A stretch of 60,921 bases of DNA from Falciphora oryzae (lineage: Eukaryota > Ascomycota > Sordariomycetes > Magnaporthales > Magnaporthaceae). Position 1 is the stretch's first letter; the number at the start of each line of letters is the position of its first letter. Shown here piece after piece: positions 45,866-57,299 of this stretch. Location: positions 70,384-131,304 of the forward strand of contig JNVV01000064.1 in the NCBI GenBank assembly GCA_000733355.1, in the 5' to 3' direction. Below the pieces are notes generated by a model. It was not told the DNA's origin. It saw only the letters and a list, made by a program, of their open reading frames with translations, and ran no database searches. A program made the translations under genes and the position numbers.

Positions 45866-47276
45866 AGAGTTAATAAAGACCATTTGGGGTGACCTGCGCG
45901 TTTTGGTCGTAGCTCACGTCCATGCCGCATCTTCCGGGGCAAGGTAGGAAACCTGTCGTCTCCCGGTTGTCCATGATACTCTCCACGATAGCAGCTGCCA
46001 CGAGACGTTGGACATCCATCTCCCCGAGTAAGCCAATATACCTATCCATCGCATCAAGGGGAGCACGGCCCGCTGCGGGACTTGGCCCGGCCAGGCTCAG
46101 GCGGCTTCCAGGTCAGCTTGTTGCCAGTCAAGAGCGCGATATTTCGACAGCGCGAGGCATCTTGTTACAAGCGACCCTCCGTTTCTCGCTACTCAAGGCT
46201 GGCGTGAATCATGTTCGTGCATACGGGAAGCCATGCCCGGGGCGATCACCCGGTCACCCACCGCTTGTCTGGCTATGTGGGACATCCTAACCCCTGACCT
46301 GGTTGGGAAGTCAAGCGCGCGGGTAGAGGAGGGCCCTGGTCCTCGCAACGCGCCTGGAGCTCGATCCCTAATTATCTCGATATCTGCAGACATTCCTCGA
46401 TGCCGAGCCGTTCTTCGAGGGAAGACGCAGGCCCACGCATAGGCCGGCATACCTGCCAATTATCGTCGAGTGATTCCAAAACATGCCTTGTTTTATTTTT
46501 GGCCCATTTTATCTTCTTCCCCAACGCTAAATCTTCTACAGAGATGCCCTGGATGAGCGGTTTGGGCGACGTCTCCACCGCGTTGCCCCTGAATTCGGCG
46601 CCCGCCCCTGCCGATTGGCGGTTTTCATCTCGCCGTGGCAGGCGGCGCCAAAGACGCCGCATCGACAATTCGGGACGCTCCGCCGCCGCCTCATCCAGTA
46701 AGACCACAACAACGCCAGTGATGTGTGATCCCGACCATTTCCCTCCGACGTCCATGTGCCCGCAGGCGCGGGGGAATGGACGTCCCCACTGCTGTGGGCG
46801 ATCACCAGGGGCCGTCTGTGCTTGGAGACTGGTTGAGACGGGCTTCCCGAGACGGACTAACACGCTGCATGCCGGCACCTGCTGCCGGCAAGCCGTTGCG
46901 CATCGTAACGGTGTCATTGGATTCCTCTTTGGGGCCGCGGGCGCTAGCGACGTCTTCCGATCTAGGGCCTGCCTGGCACTTTTGCTTGTTGGCACCATCC
47001 CAGACGAACAGCGTCAGCGTCGCAGCTTGCTTGACATCTCCATGAAGCCATGTTCCGACGGCGGTAGGAAGCACTCCCAGATAACTCATCTGGCCCACAA
47101 AAAGCTTCTTAGATGTTGTTGACGCGTCCGCATTTCCAGAACGGCTACCATCCCGCATCGAGGGATATAAAAAGCCATGTTGGGCCCCTTCTTTTTTCGT
47201 CCCATCCTGATCCCCCCTCATCAGCCCATCATTCCTTCCACTCCCTACCCATCTCGTCCATCGGACGCCGTCCAAG
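45866..47276. other. Intergenic, AA9 promoter
   Basis: 1.4 kb without a supported gene. Overlapping long frames around 46370-47120 occur on both strands and have no family motif, so I treat them as chance. A TATA box for the AA9 gene lies at 47166-47173. Confidence 0.5.
47166..47173 (+). promoter_or_regulatory. TATA box of the AA9 LPMO gene
   Basis: TATAAAAA, about 105 bp upstream of the ATG, followed by a CT-rich leader typical of strongly induced fungal secreted-enzyme genes. Confidence 0.65.
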
Positions 47277-48089
47277 ATGCGCTGCAACACCCTCGCCACC
47301 ATCCTCGCCGCCGCCGGGGTCCTCCCCACGACCCTGGCGCATTACAACTTCGAGGCCCTGGTCGTCAATGGCAAGGCGACGGGCCCTTACGAGTACGTGC
47401 GGCGGACGACCAACTCCAACTCGCCCATCGAGAACGTCCGGTCCGAGCACATGGTCTGCAACCAGGGCGGGCTCGACGCGGGAATCATGGCCGCCACAAA
47501 GACCCACACCGTCGCCCCCGGGGACGAGGTCGGCTTCCTCGTCAACTCGAACCTCGGCCACCCGGGACCCCAGGCCGTCTACCTGTCGCGCGCCCCCGAC
47601 GGCGTGCCCGCCAGCCAGTACAAGGGCGACGGCGACTGGTTCAAGGTCTACAGCCTGACGGTGTCGGGCTTCTCGTCCACCAACGGCCCGCTGTGGGCCA
47701 CTTTCCCCAACAGCCAGGGCATCAAGAGCTTCACCTTCAAGCTACCCCAGAACCTGCCGCCGGGAGACTACCTGATGCGCGCCGAGCACATCGGCCTGCA
47801 CGCTGCGGGCTCCGCTGGAGGCGCGCAGTTCTACATTGGCTGCGCTCAGCTCAAGGTCACGGGCAGCGGGAGCGGGAAGCCCGGGCCGACGGTCAAGTTT
47901 CCGGGCGCGTACACGGGCAACGAGCCGGGCATCCTCATCAACATCTACTGGCCGCCGCCGCAGAGCTACACGGCGCCCGGCCCGGCCACCTGGCCCAACG
48001 CCTGCGAGGACCACACGCCCAACCTGGTCGGCCGGCCCAGCGACGGCGACTGCACCCCGCTCCGCACGCGCCGGTCTGCACATTACTAG
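47277..48089 (+). CDS. Lytic polysaccharide monooxygenase, family AA9
   Basis: An intact single exon of 270 aa. The signal peptide MRCNTLATILAAAGVLPTTLA is followed directly by His (HYNFEALVVNG), the N-terminal copper ligand of the histidine brace. The second ligand lies in NLGHPGPQAVYLS and the axial Tyr in GAQFYIGCAQL, the family's QFYxxCAQ motif. Substrate-surface segments are typical (YLMRAEHIGLH). AA9 enzymes oxidatively cleave cellulose and some hemicelluloses outside the cell. No cellulose-binding module follows; the protein ends in a short Arg-containing tail after a Pro/Gly-rich linker. A near TATA box and CT-rich leader suit an inducible gene. Confidence 0.95.
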   Translation: MRCNTLATILAAAGVLPTTLAHYNFEALVVNGKATGPYEYVRRTTNSNSPIENVRSEHMVCNQGGLDAGIMAATKTHTVAPGDEVGFLVNSNLGHPGPQAVYLSRAPDGVPASQYKGDGDWFKVYSLTVSGFSSTNGPLWATFPNSQGIKSFTFKLPQNLPPGDYLMRAEHIGLHAAGSAGGAQFYIGCAQLKVTGSGSGKPGPTVKFPGAYTGNEPGILINIYWPPPQSYTAPGPATWPNACEDHTPNLVGRPSDGDCTPLRTRRSAHY

Positions 48090-48681
48090 TGGTTGTTGCT
48101 TGCTGGGGAGTCCGTCCGGAAGTCGCTGCGAGTGGAACGACGTTTCGGGCAGCAACAATGGTGTCCTCCTGATAAGCTGAAGCTATAGCGGTCTCTCTTT
48201 AAAATTATTCGATATGTACATATTACTTCATTGCGCTATTTTACGCTACAATGAACCTTGCTTTTATTCTGCTCCTACTCCCTTTCCCAATGACTGAACC
48301 TTTGCCTGACAACAGCATCAGCAAGGAGCACTGCCCAGGCGGCTCAGCCCTCGATTTTGGCTCCCCCTAGCAGTGCAGGCAGACGGCCGACCGTGGTACC
48401 TACCTGAGCGTTGATGCTCCAAGAAGCAAACTATCCTCGATTCGGTATCCCGGATCCTTTCCCCGTTATGCCTCTGGAGTGCGCCTGTGAGCTCGAGGCA
48501 TTCTCACAGGCGATTCGCCAGACAGAACGCGACCTGACGTGGCAGCGCCGTGCTGCACCTGTTATTCGCTCGCGGGCGACGCGGGTTTCTAGCTGGAGCT
48601 CAGCCTGGGTGGTGGCGTCCGCAGCAGTCTTCCTCGCGCACCGAGCGGCTTGCGCATTTCTCTCCATGTCTGTCGGCCAAC
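48090..48681. other. Intergenic before the assembly gap
   Basis: No supported gene. A frame on each strand runs into the gap at 48411-48681, but neither shows a family motif, so a gene truncated by the gap can be neither claimed nor excluded. Confidence 0.4.
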
Positions 48682-48949
48682 NNNNNNNNNNNNNNNNNNN
48701 NNNNNNNNNNNNNNNNNNNNNNNNNNNNNNNNNNNNNNNNNNNNNNNNNNNNNNNNNNNNNNNNNNNNNNNNNNNNNNNNNNNNNNNNNNNNNNNNNNNN
48801 NNNNNNNNNNNNNNNNNNNNNNNNNNNNNNNNNNNNNNNNNNNNNNNNNNNNNNNNNNNNNNNNNNNNNNNNNNNNNNNNNNNNNNNNNNNNNNNNNNNN
48901 NNNNNNNNNNNNNNNNNNNNNNNNNNNNNNNNNNNNNNNNNNNNNNNNN
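48682..48949. other. Assembly gap, 268 N
   Basis: Unresolved bases. The true gap length is unknown if the N count is a placeholder. Confidence 1.
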
Positions 48950-51900
48950 TTCGTGGCCTGCCGATGATTCTCCTTGACATATTTACTTAGCCTCCCATCT
49001 CTCCCAATTGCCAATGAATGCCAAGATACCTAGATGCTACCTTCTCTTGCCTTCAGTGCTGAAGTATTACCTGCCGTGCTAGAAACGCTTTGTCCTGTGT
49101 TTCCGCCCTGCGCCTCCGGCTCCATCAGACCACTCCCCGTCCTGTCCCCGAACCTGTGGCGTATCCTTGCCCCAATCGACAACATGGCCGACCCTCTCTC
49201 AATCGCCGCCAGCATTGCCGGGATCATCTCTCTCGCGGACCTGGTCTATCTCCGCCTCAAGAAGATCGGGAAGTATGCAAAGAAGGTTAAGGATGCTGCA
49301 GACGACATAGAGACCCTGGCCGCTGAGGTGGGCTTGATCAGCGGAACCCTCCACAGGCTGTCGCTGCTGGCGCAAGCGCTTGAGGGTGAGCCCATCGATT
49401 CCACCCTGCGCATGGAGCATATCCAAGGGTGTCGTCACGTCCTCGCAAAGATCGAGAAGCGGGCGAACAAGGCTCTGGAAGACCTGGAGGGACCGAGCAA
49501 GCTCGACGCCCTGCAGCGCAAGCTCAAGTGGCCTTTCTCAAGTTCGACCATCAAGGATCTTATGGGTAAGCTTGCTCATCCTGGCTGCCGACCGTACACC
49601 TCCTTCTGCTACATCCATCAAGTCAATGTCTGTTAACATGCGATGTTCCATTAAAAAGGAGAGCTGTCAATCCACAAAGAGAGCATTACCCTTGCCCTTT
49701 CCGCAGACACCATGAATGGACTGCTGGAAAATCTCGTCATGACAGCCGACATCCAGTCCTCTGTCAACGAAATTGCCACAGAACTGGGGGACGTGCGAAA
49801 GATCACCACCCGGATCCACGAGGACTCGGAGCGGCGAAAGATTCTGGGGTTTTTCCAGAAGATCAACCCCCAGCAGTACTACGACGCAAGTCTCGGTCTG
49901 CGTCATCCACTCACTGGCTTATGGCTTCTAGAGCTCCCCGAGTTCAAGGACTGGCTGGCGGAGCCGGGGTCTAGGCTCTGGTTGCGAGGCATCCCGGGAG
50001 CGGGAAAGACTGTCCTGGCAGGGACCATCATTGAGAAGACCCTCAGGCGGAGTAGCAACGCCACTGCCACAGCCTTTTTCTTTTGCGACTATCGGGACAG
50101 CGAGTCGCTCGAGGTGCACAACATTCTGGGAGCCTTGGTCTCGCAGCTGGCTCGCCAGAGTGACGCGGCCTACCAGCTCCTCGAAAACTACTATCTCGAA
50201 CTCCACCCTAGGACGGGCCTGCCAAAAAGGCCGAGCGTTGACGGCCTGAAGCCCCTTCTTGCGGAGATGGCAGCTCTCTACGGCAGCACATACATCATTG
50301 TCGACGGCCTGGACGAGTGCGGAAAGCAATTGAGAGATGTCATTCAGGCTCTTGTGCCTGAAGCAGGAAGTGAGCAAGGCATGTCTGTTGCCATCCTCAG
50401 TCGCGATGAGGACGAGATCAGGCGCGCTATTGGGGGCCGCTTCGCCAAGCTCGAGATCGAGGCACACTCCGAGGACCTTGCCGTCTACGTGTCGGCAGAG
50501 ATCGCAGAGCGGGTGTCGAATGAGACTTTGCGCTTCCGTGACCCTTCTCTAAAAGCCGAGATCGGTCAAGCGCTTGTCGAAGGGGCCGGCGGCATGTAAG
50601 TTTGAACTCGTCTTGACGAGTCCAATTACCCTACGCCGGAATTTGCGCGAGCACAGGACCTAATAACTAATTGTTACTCACGTTGACCTCCAGGTTTCGA
50701 TGGGTTTCATGCCAGCTAGATCACCTGGAGCAATGTCACAGTGACGCGGAATGTCGCAAGGCTTTGACTCTATTGCCACCGGGGCTCCCCGAGACCTATG
50801 CACGGATTCTTAAACGAGTCACCAGGTTCCAGACTTCTCGTGTGCAGATGGCACTTAATTTCATTGCCTACTCCCACCCTAGGCTCTCCCTTCCTCAGTT
50901 GATGGAGGCTCTTTCGATCCCAGACGCAGGCCCGTTCGAGCCAAGTGAAACTCTTGACGAAGAAGCTATTTCGACTCCATGCAGCAGCCTCATCAGAAGC
51001 TCACCCGACGGATCCACCTTTGTCTTCGCTCACAAATCGGTTCAAGAGTTCCTTGAGGATCAAAGCTACCTCGAGGAGCACAATCTCGGCCATTTCGAGA
51101 TTTCCAAATCTCGTTGTTCTGCTCTTCTTTCCAAACAATTGCTCCGGTTTCTACTTCTACCTGGATTCCATACCCGCCTGTCTTCGACTATTGACGAATA
51201 TCATTGTCTCTACAACGGACAAAACACACGATACCAACTCTTATCTTACGCAACATACTACTGGCCCCAGTGCTCCAGGGGGCTTTGGGGTGATCGGCAG
51301 ATTCTCGACCTTGGGTTGAAACTTTTCCACCACCCCAAAACATCGAACTTTGTTCATTGGGTATTTCGCTTCTTGCGACAACATCATCAAAGCATACACC
51401 TCGGTGAAGCTTGTTCGGTATTGCTCCATCGAAACTTCCACCCTTTACACATGGCGGCAATTCTAGGCCTGAAAGAGTTGTGCGAACTTTTGTCTCAGCA
51501 CACCCACGTCGATCTCAGAGGCCCTATTGGGACTCCGATCCAATGTGCTATCAAAGGCCTTCGATCATTCATGGAAATCGCTATGTACCCAAGAGAGGAT
51601 ACCATTCACATCTACGGACAACATTACAAGTCACAGTTGGGCTTGGAGGACAACACCCAACCTCACTGGGTTTCAGATACTGTTCATCATCTTTCAACCC
51701 GCGACCCCGAATTTACCAAAAACTCCTCGTGGCCAGAAGGCGAATCTTGCATCCTTTCGGCTTTTATTGCATCCGGTCTTACTTGGGACTTTGGCATTAT
51801 CTGCGAGGTCGTCGATGCGGGCGCTCAACCAGAAGAATGTGAAATGGATGCATACCGAGACGTTTTGGACTCGCTGGATGACCGCGTTTCGGAACATCGT

Positions 51901-52511
51901 TTTCGAATAGAGCAAGACTTCCAGCGGCTAGCCCAAATACTGGACCGGCATATTGAGGATTCCCCTGAGTTTCTGCGTCTTTGCTCCATTGTATGGAACA
52001 AATCGTTGGAATGGGGCTTGTCATTTTCCTCCAACCCGACGATCGTCAGTTCTCGGGTATCGATGACAGAAGAAGCTCTTAGGCGACTAGCCGTCTCCGC
52101 CGTTCGGTCTGCCGACATGGGCCTATTGCAGCATGTACTGAAAGACCCGCGGGCTAGGATCGCCGTGGTGGGAGGCCCATCCGACGAGGAAAACGACCTT
52201 CTCCATGAGGCATTGGCGGCAGGCGCATCCGAAGACGATGACGGCAGCATTGAACAGCGACATGAAATCTTCGTCAAGCTCGTGGAAGCAGGATGCAGCC
52301 TGCAAGCCCTCGACGGGCTCTACACAACTCCCTTGCACGAATGGTCATGGCCAGAACCCGTCTGGTCGGACAGTACCATCTTCGAAGACGTGGTTCGAAC
52401 ATTTGTTGCAGCAAAATTCGACCTTCAATTCGTGGACACGTTTGGGAGAAACGTCCTTCACGCCCAGGCAATCATGGGTAGCGAATCTCTAGGACGGCTA
52501 AAAGCCATACT

Positions 52512-52519
52512 GGGGGGGG
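52512..52519 (+). other. G8 run with apparent +1 frameshift
   Basis: Eight G lie between ACT and TTTCC. The frame before the run ends 4 codons later at TGA (52528-52530). The frame shifted by one continues with FPAEDVNRALFQVDEDGD for hundreds of codons, so seven G would give an open frame. Confidence 0.75.
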
Positions 52520-53402
52520 TTTCCAGCTGAAGATGTGAATCGAGCCCTCTTCCAGGTCGATGAGGATGGTGACACGCCTATCATCTGTGCACTTGAGCAA
52601 TACGAGGAAGAATTGGCTGATCTCATGCTTCTCCACTCCAAGCCGGTTGACCGCCCTCAGGCGGACCGGCAAAAGCTGTTTCGGGCAGCAGTGAAATCGG
52701 GGTCGGCATCGGCGATCCAGCGCCTAGTCGAAGTGGACGCGGAAACGGTCCATTGTGAGGGTGCTCATCCGTTGCATCAAATCGAAGCATCGATTACTAT
52801 TCGCTGTTTGCAGCTGCTCAAGCCCATCGCGCCTTTGGACTTGGAAACACGGGTGGACGGAAGACTCCCTGTGGAAGTCTACCTGCATAGCTGCTTGGCA
52901 GCAGAGCATTTCCCGAACCTCGAAATACTTAAAGAGCTACAAGTCGACTCTATTACCGAAATGGCCTCGGTTTGGAAAGACTACGCGGCTGCAGTAGCGC
53001 AAAAGCCCAACTCCAATCATGGAAGACTTGCACTTTTCAAAGTCTCTCAGTCAACTGGTGTGCACCTCATCAACTTGGGGTATTCGGCGGCTTTCGAAAC
53101 GGCTTTGTCGACTTCCGCATTGAAGCCTATCATCTGCCCCTTCGGGCCGGACAGCATGGCTCCTTGGGTTCTCTCCGTTTCTTCTCGACTCCTTGCCCTT
53201 CTCGTGGATGAAACGAAAGATTGGGCCTCCGTTATCGCAGATCCAGTCATGAGCCACAGACTTCTCATGATTCCCTTTGTTTGTAACCAGAAAGATCTGC
53301 TGCAAAAGGTTTTGGAGAAGGGGGTCAGCCTCGAAGCGCGGGAAAATGGCCGAACCGTCCTTGAAGTCATGTGCAGCACCAAACCTGCTCCAGGCGACAA
53401 CA

Positions 53403-53410
53403 ATAAACAG
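53403..53410. repeat. 8-bp target-site duplication ATAAACAG, left
   Basis: Identical to 53875-53882. It is followed on the right copy by one further G, so an 8- or 9-bp duplication is possible. Confidence 0.85.
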
Positions 53411-53874
53411 GAGGATCTTCGCGGGCACGCACCCTTTTTGCTCCCGCACGCACCCCCACCCCGGTATCGGCCGCCATGCAATTTTCTGTGGCGCACCCAC
53501 ACAAACGCACATGGGCTTCAATGCAAAGGTGCAAAGGTGCAAAGGTGCAAAAGGGAAGCGTTTACAGCACGGGCGCGTCAATTGGTACCTCTGCACCTTT
53601 GCACCTCTACTTGCACCTCTACCTGCACCTTTACTTGCACCTCTACTTGCACCTTTTTGCGCGCGCCTTTTTGCGCGCACCTTTTTGCGTGGATTTTGTG
53701 GCTGGATGCTTGGGCTCAGTGGCTTTATCGCAAATGCGCGACCAATGGCATTAAGTTTTGATTGCGGGCCAAAGTTTGTCAGCAGCGAAACCGCTCTGCA
53801 CAAGGGGTGCACAGGCCAAAAGTGGGGCGGAGTGCGTGCGGGAGCAAAAAAGGTGCGTGCCCGCGAAGATCCTC
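53411..53874. mobile_element. 464-bp inverted-repeat element (Mutator-like MITE) inserted in the STAND gene
   Basis: The terminal inverted repeats are about 43 bp with a single mismatch, starting GAGGATCTTCGCGGGCACG at each end, and are flanked by ATAAACAG duplications. There is no transposase. The interior holds three AGGTGCAA units (53526-53550) facing an array of TGCACCT units (53591-53660) and a TTTTTGCGCGC repeat. Long terminal repeats with an 8-9 bp duplication suggest a Mutator-like (MULE) miniature element; hAT also makes 8-bp duplications but has short ends. Removing the element and one target copy leaves the host reading frame continuous. Confidence 0.85.
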
Positions 53875-53882
53875 ATAAACAG
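53875..53882. repeat. 8-bp target-site duplication ATAAACAG, right
   Basis: Second copy of the duplication flanking the 464-bp element. Confidence 0.85.
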
Positions 53883-54306
53883 GGACTGTTTGATGTGGTA
53901 TTTAACCACTTACGAGATTACCCTTTGAGCGAGCCGAATCCTACCTCCAATCTCACCTTGTTACATATCAGCTATTTATCTGGTTTTCCTTGGCTCATTG
54001 GCGAGCTCCTATCACGGGGCGCGAATCCAAATATGCGCGGCGGCCCGGCCCAGGACACTCCTTTCATCTTTCACCTCAAGAACGGATCTCCGGGAACTTG
54101 TCATGCACTTCTTCGAGGCGGAGCCGACCCTACTCTCAAGAATAAATTCGGAATCGATGCTCTGATAGCAGCTTCCTTTTACGGGTGCCTAGAGCTACTT
54201 GAGGACCTTGAGTCGTTCAAAAGTCCCCACTGGACCTTGGACTGGAATTCAAAGGGGAGTGTCAGCAACCCAAAGGTACTCCTGAATTGCTATCAAATTG
54301 CCTGTG

Positions 54307-54600
54307 TGTCACACGGAAGAACCCGTGGACCTAACTAGTCGGCATCACGAGTCGGCCTTACGGAGGTTCGGAGACCCGCATAGGCGGTCAACGGCCCCAA
54401 GGCCAAGCGGTGAAGGTTGGAAGGCAGTGTGAATCATGTACTCGATACTTCGCACGGATCACAAAGGGTCTATATAAACCCTGCCATCTCCTATGTCTTC
54501 CACGAGAGATTCCTTCTTCCTCAAGCATCTTTTGAGCCCATAGAAAGATTATCTGCAATCTAGAGATTCTTTCTCCAAGCCGTCTTTAACCCCTTGTTAC
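54307..54600 (+). repeat. 5' LTR (approximate)
   Basis: Starts TGTCACACGG right after STAND coding sequence and contains a promoter TATATAAA (54471-54478). The inner boundary cannot be fixed without the 3' LTR; no primer-binding site was recognised. The start could be 54303, 54305 or 54307 because of a TGTGTGTC run. Confidence 0.6.
54471..54478 (+). promoter_or_regulatory. LTR TATA box
   Basis: TATATAAA about 165 bp into the LTR, in a position suited to start the retroelement transcript. Confidence 0.6.
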
Positions 54601-57299
54601 AAATAATCTTTCTCACGCTCTGCCCCCTGACGGAAGCCTCACTATCTTTCCTCCTAAGCTTTGGAGAGGCCCTGTCAGTCGGTACCCCTAAACCCCAACT
54701 GTTGCTTTCTTTAGCGAATAAAACCCTGGGGCCACACCACAGACATTTTGACTGTCACCGGTGTTTTCGAACGGGTGAAAGCGAGAAGAATATACAAGAG
54801 GGTCGTTTCACCTTTTTAGTCGCCCTGGCGAAATCACGGGATTCCAAAAAAGGCCGGAAGATCTCCTTTGTACCCTTGGGACTCTACGCTGCCCAGGAAT
54901 ACAGGGAACCGGACCCCCTCATTTCGTCTGCAACGACATCTCCTTCCCTACCAAGCGATTTTGGCATGCCGGCCGTGGAATCAACGGAATCCCCCTCTTT
55001 GCCTAGCAATTCCGGTATACCTGCCGATACCATGCCGGCCCAATCTGGAAAAGCGGCCGGAAAAGCCCCCGAAGGCCCCTCCCGGTCTACACCGGAAGAA
55101 CGCCAAGATACCCCTATGCTTGATGATCAGGGGGCACTTATCCTGTATTCGGCACCCCCCTTCAGCATGGCCCTCGAACAACAAGCCCTTATATCCGTGG
55201 GACGCCTTCAGGACCCCCCGGGCTGGATGACCGAAATCCAACGGGAATTTATCAGTACGCACGAAACAATTTCGGCCCTATCCCGAAATGTGAGCCAGGA
55301 AATCCTCGCCGATCGGGAACAAATCCGCGAAATAAGGACCCATTACGACCATATCACCTACGCGTACAATACCGTCGTCTCCTTGTATAAGGAAGGCCTG
55401 ATCGCTTCCGCCGACCAATAAAAGGCATTCCGGTAACGGATTATCGGAGAAAGCTAGGCATTTGCACAATAAGTTTGGGCTACGGTTGCCACTTTGGCCA
55501 AAGAGCAACAGACCCGTTCAGAGGCCCTAGTTTAGCTTCGGGATGTTACTTGGGCCCAACAAAACCACTTGCAAAACCTACAAGCACGGCTTTCCACCTT
55601 CGAAGAGGGAGTTACTAACTGGGCCGTCGATAAGGATGCCCAGATCCAGGATCTCCTAACCAAGGAGCATGTTTCGCCCGAGGCCCTTACCGAAGCCGAG
55701 CGACGCATATTGGCCCAAACTCACCAGCTTGTTAAAGACGCCGTACGGGAAAGCCGGCGGCTTGCAGCACAAGGAAAGCGGCCTAGATCAGCTACGGTAC
55801 TTTCGGCCCTCCAAAGGTCGTCCCTTCCACCGGGCTCACGTTAAAGCACTCCAGAAAGGGAAGAACCCGTCCCTTTTACGGAGAAACCGCTACCCTAATC
55901 GGCGCTTAAAACGTCGGCATCATCACGCCAGGGTCTTCAGGACCCCCTATCATCCGATAACCTCCGACGGCAACAAGTTCGGGCTATTGCCTTCGCTGCC
56001 TAACAACAGTACAGGGCCGCAACGGCAGGTCCCAGGCACTCCGGAAGCCTCGGGGGACTCCCTCAAGGGCCTCCCCAGGGGCCACCTAACGAACCCCCCG
56101 AGCATATTGCTATTCCTTCGGAACTTTCAAAACCTTCGGACTCCTTTTCGGACGACGATACCCCCGAAAATAACGGACGGGCCTCTAAGGACCCCGATTT
56201 GCGGGACCTCATCAAAGCCATCCAACAGGGAACTGCTCGCCCGCGTGGGCCGATCCCTACGGCCGTTATTAACCCAGTCCAGCTTAACAAGCCACCTAGT
56301 TACGACGGCAAGGACCTGGCTAAATTTAGGCCATGGTGGCTTCGCGTTACCTTTTATATGGAGACCTACGTCGAAAGCTTTCCTAACGATACAGTTAAAA
56401 TTAATTGGGTCGGGTCCCTACTTACGGAAAACGCACAAGTTTGGCACCATCAACGCCTTCGGTCCCTTCGAAGCGCGCAGCTCGAAGATAACTGGCGGGC
56501 TTATTCGGCGGCCCTATAGGAACGCTTCCGGGACGCTACCGAATACCACCGTAACGCCAAAAAGATGAGGGAGCTTAAGTATAAGGGAGATACCGTTCAG
56601 TACCTTACTGAACTTCTCGACCTTAATGAAGCGGTGCAATGGTCGGGCGTTATGTTCAGGGAGCACATTTCCCGCACCTTCCCAAAGGAAATTACCAAAT
56701 TGGTATATTCCCGTTGCGGAGGAGTCCCTGATACGGACGAAGAATTCCTCGCCGCAATCCAGGAAGCCGGCAAAATCCACGAGGTTATGCTCCAGGACCC
56801 TGGGCTAACCCCGAAGGATAAGGGGAAAGACGAGCCCGTTTCGACTTCGGAGCGCTCGAACGCGGGCCGTCGCCAAGGCAAGGGCTCCAAGGACAAGAGC
56901 CAAAGTCCATCCTCAAGCTCCCGTTCCGGAAAGAAGGCCAACGATAAGGCTGCCAACAAGAAAAGTAACGTTTGGACTACGACCAAACTGGCACTCGAAG
57001 GGGTCGAACAACGCGATATCGACGCACGAAAGTTGGCCAAAGCCGACTGCTGGCGCTGTGGAAGAGAAGGGCACCACACGTTGGAATGCTACGCCAAAAA
57101 GGACACCAACGGCAAGGAACTTCCTCCTGCACCGGCAAAGACGGCCGGCGCCAAGTCTATCCTTAAACGCCTTGCGACGGACGAACAGGAGGAACAGCCA
57201 CAGGCTAAAAGGGCCAAAATTGCAGGCCTCGTTTCGGAAGCCCCAAGCGAAACACGAATCTTTGAATTATCAGATTCGGAATCGGACGATAACTGTTGA
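54594..57299 (+). pseudogene. Gypsy gag region with in-frame stops
   Basis: One continuous frame. The N-terminal part (to 55421) is Pro/Ser-rich then helical. The capsid-like core includes PPSYDGKDLAKFRPWWLRVT and VKINWVGSLLTENAQVWH. A CCHC zinc knuckle, CWRCGREGHHTLEC, lies at about 57048-57090. Stops at 55419, 55434, 55455, 55470, 55533, 55842, 55896, 56001 and 56517 are all TAA or TAG, several in Gln-rich helical stretches where CAA/CAG would fit. The TGA at 57297 closes gag just before the protease. The true start codon is unclear; an in-frame ATG lies at 54966. Confidence 0.8.

Larger units (their letters stand above)
49184..54306 (+). pseudogene. STAND/NACHT protein with C-terminal ankyrin-like repeats, disrupted three times
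   Basis: Exons 49184-49565, 49659-50595 and 50694 onward; both introns are canonical (GTAAGC...AAG and GTAAGT...CAG). The N-terminus MADPLSIAASIAGIISLADLV is the fungal N-terminal domain of STAND proteins. The NACHT-type NTPase follows: Walker A GIPGAGKT (about residue 238), Walker B TYIIVDGLDECG. Then come a winged-helix-like segment (PETYARILKRVTRFQ) and a long ankyrin-like C-terminus (HPLHMAAILGLKELCELL; LLHISYLSGFPWLIGELL). Lesions: an extra G in the G8 run at 52512-52519 shifts the frame to a stop at 52530, whereas seven G would keep it open. A 464-bp element sits at 53411-53874. A Gypsy LTR cuts off the 3' end at about 54307. Such NLR-like proteins act in fungal self/non-self recognition; this copy cannot make a full product. 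Confidence 0.85.

Noticed and set aside
46372..47122. Overlapping open frames of 200-240 codons on both strands
   Set aside because: Composition-driven frames without family motifs, splice logic or a promoter; the AA9 promoter lies here.
48411..48681. Possible gene running into the assembly gap
   Set aside because: Both strands are open and neither translation shows a family motif; cannot be decided without the missing bases.
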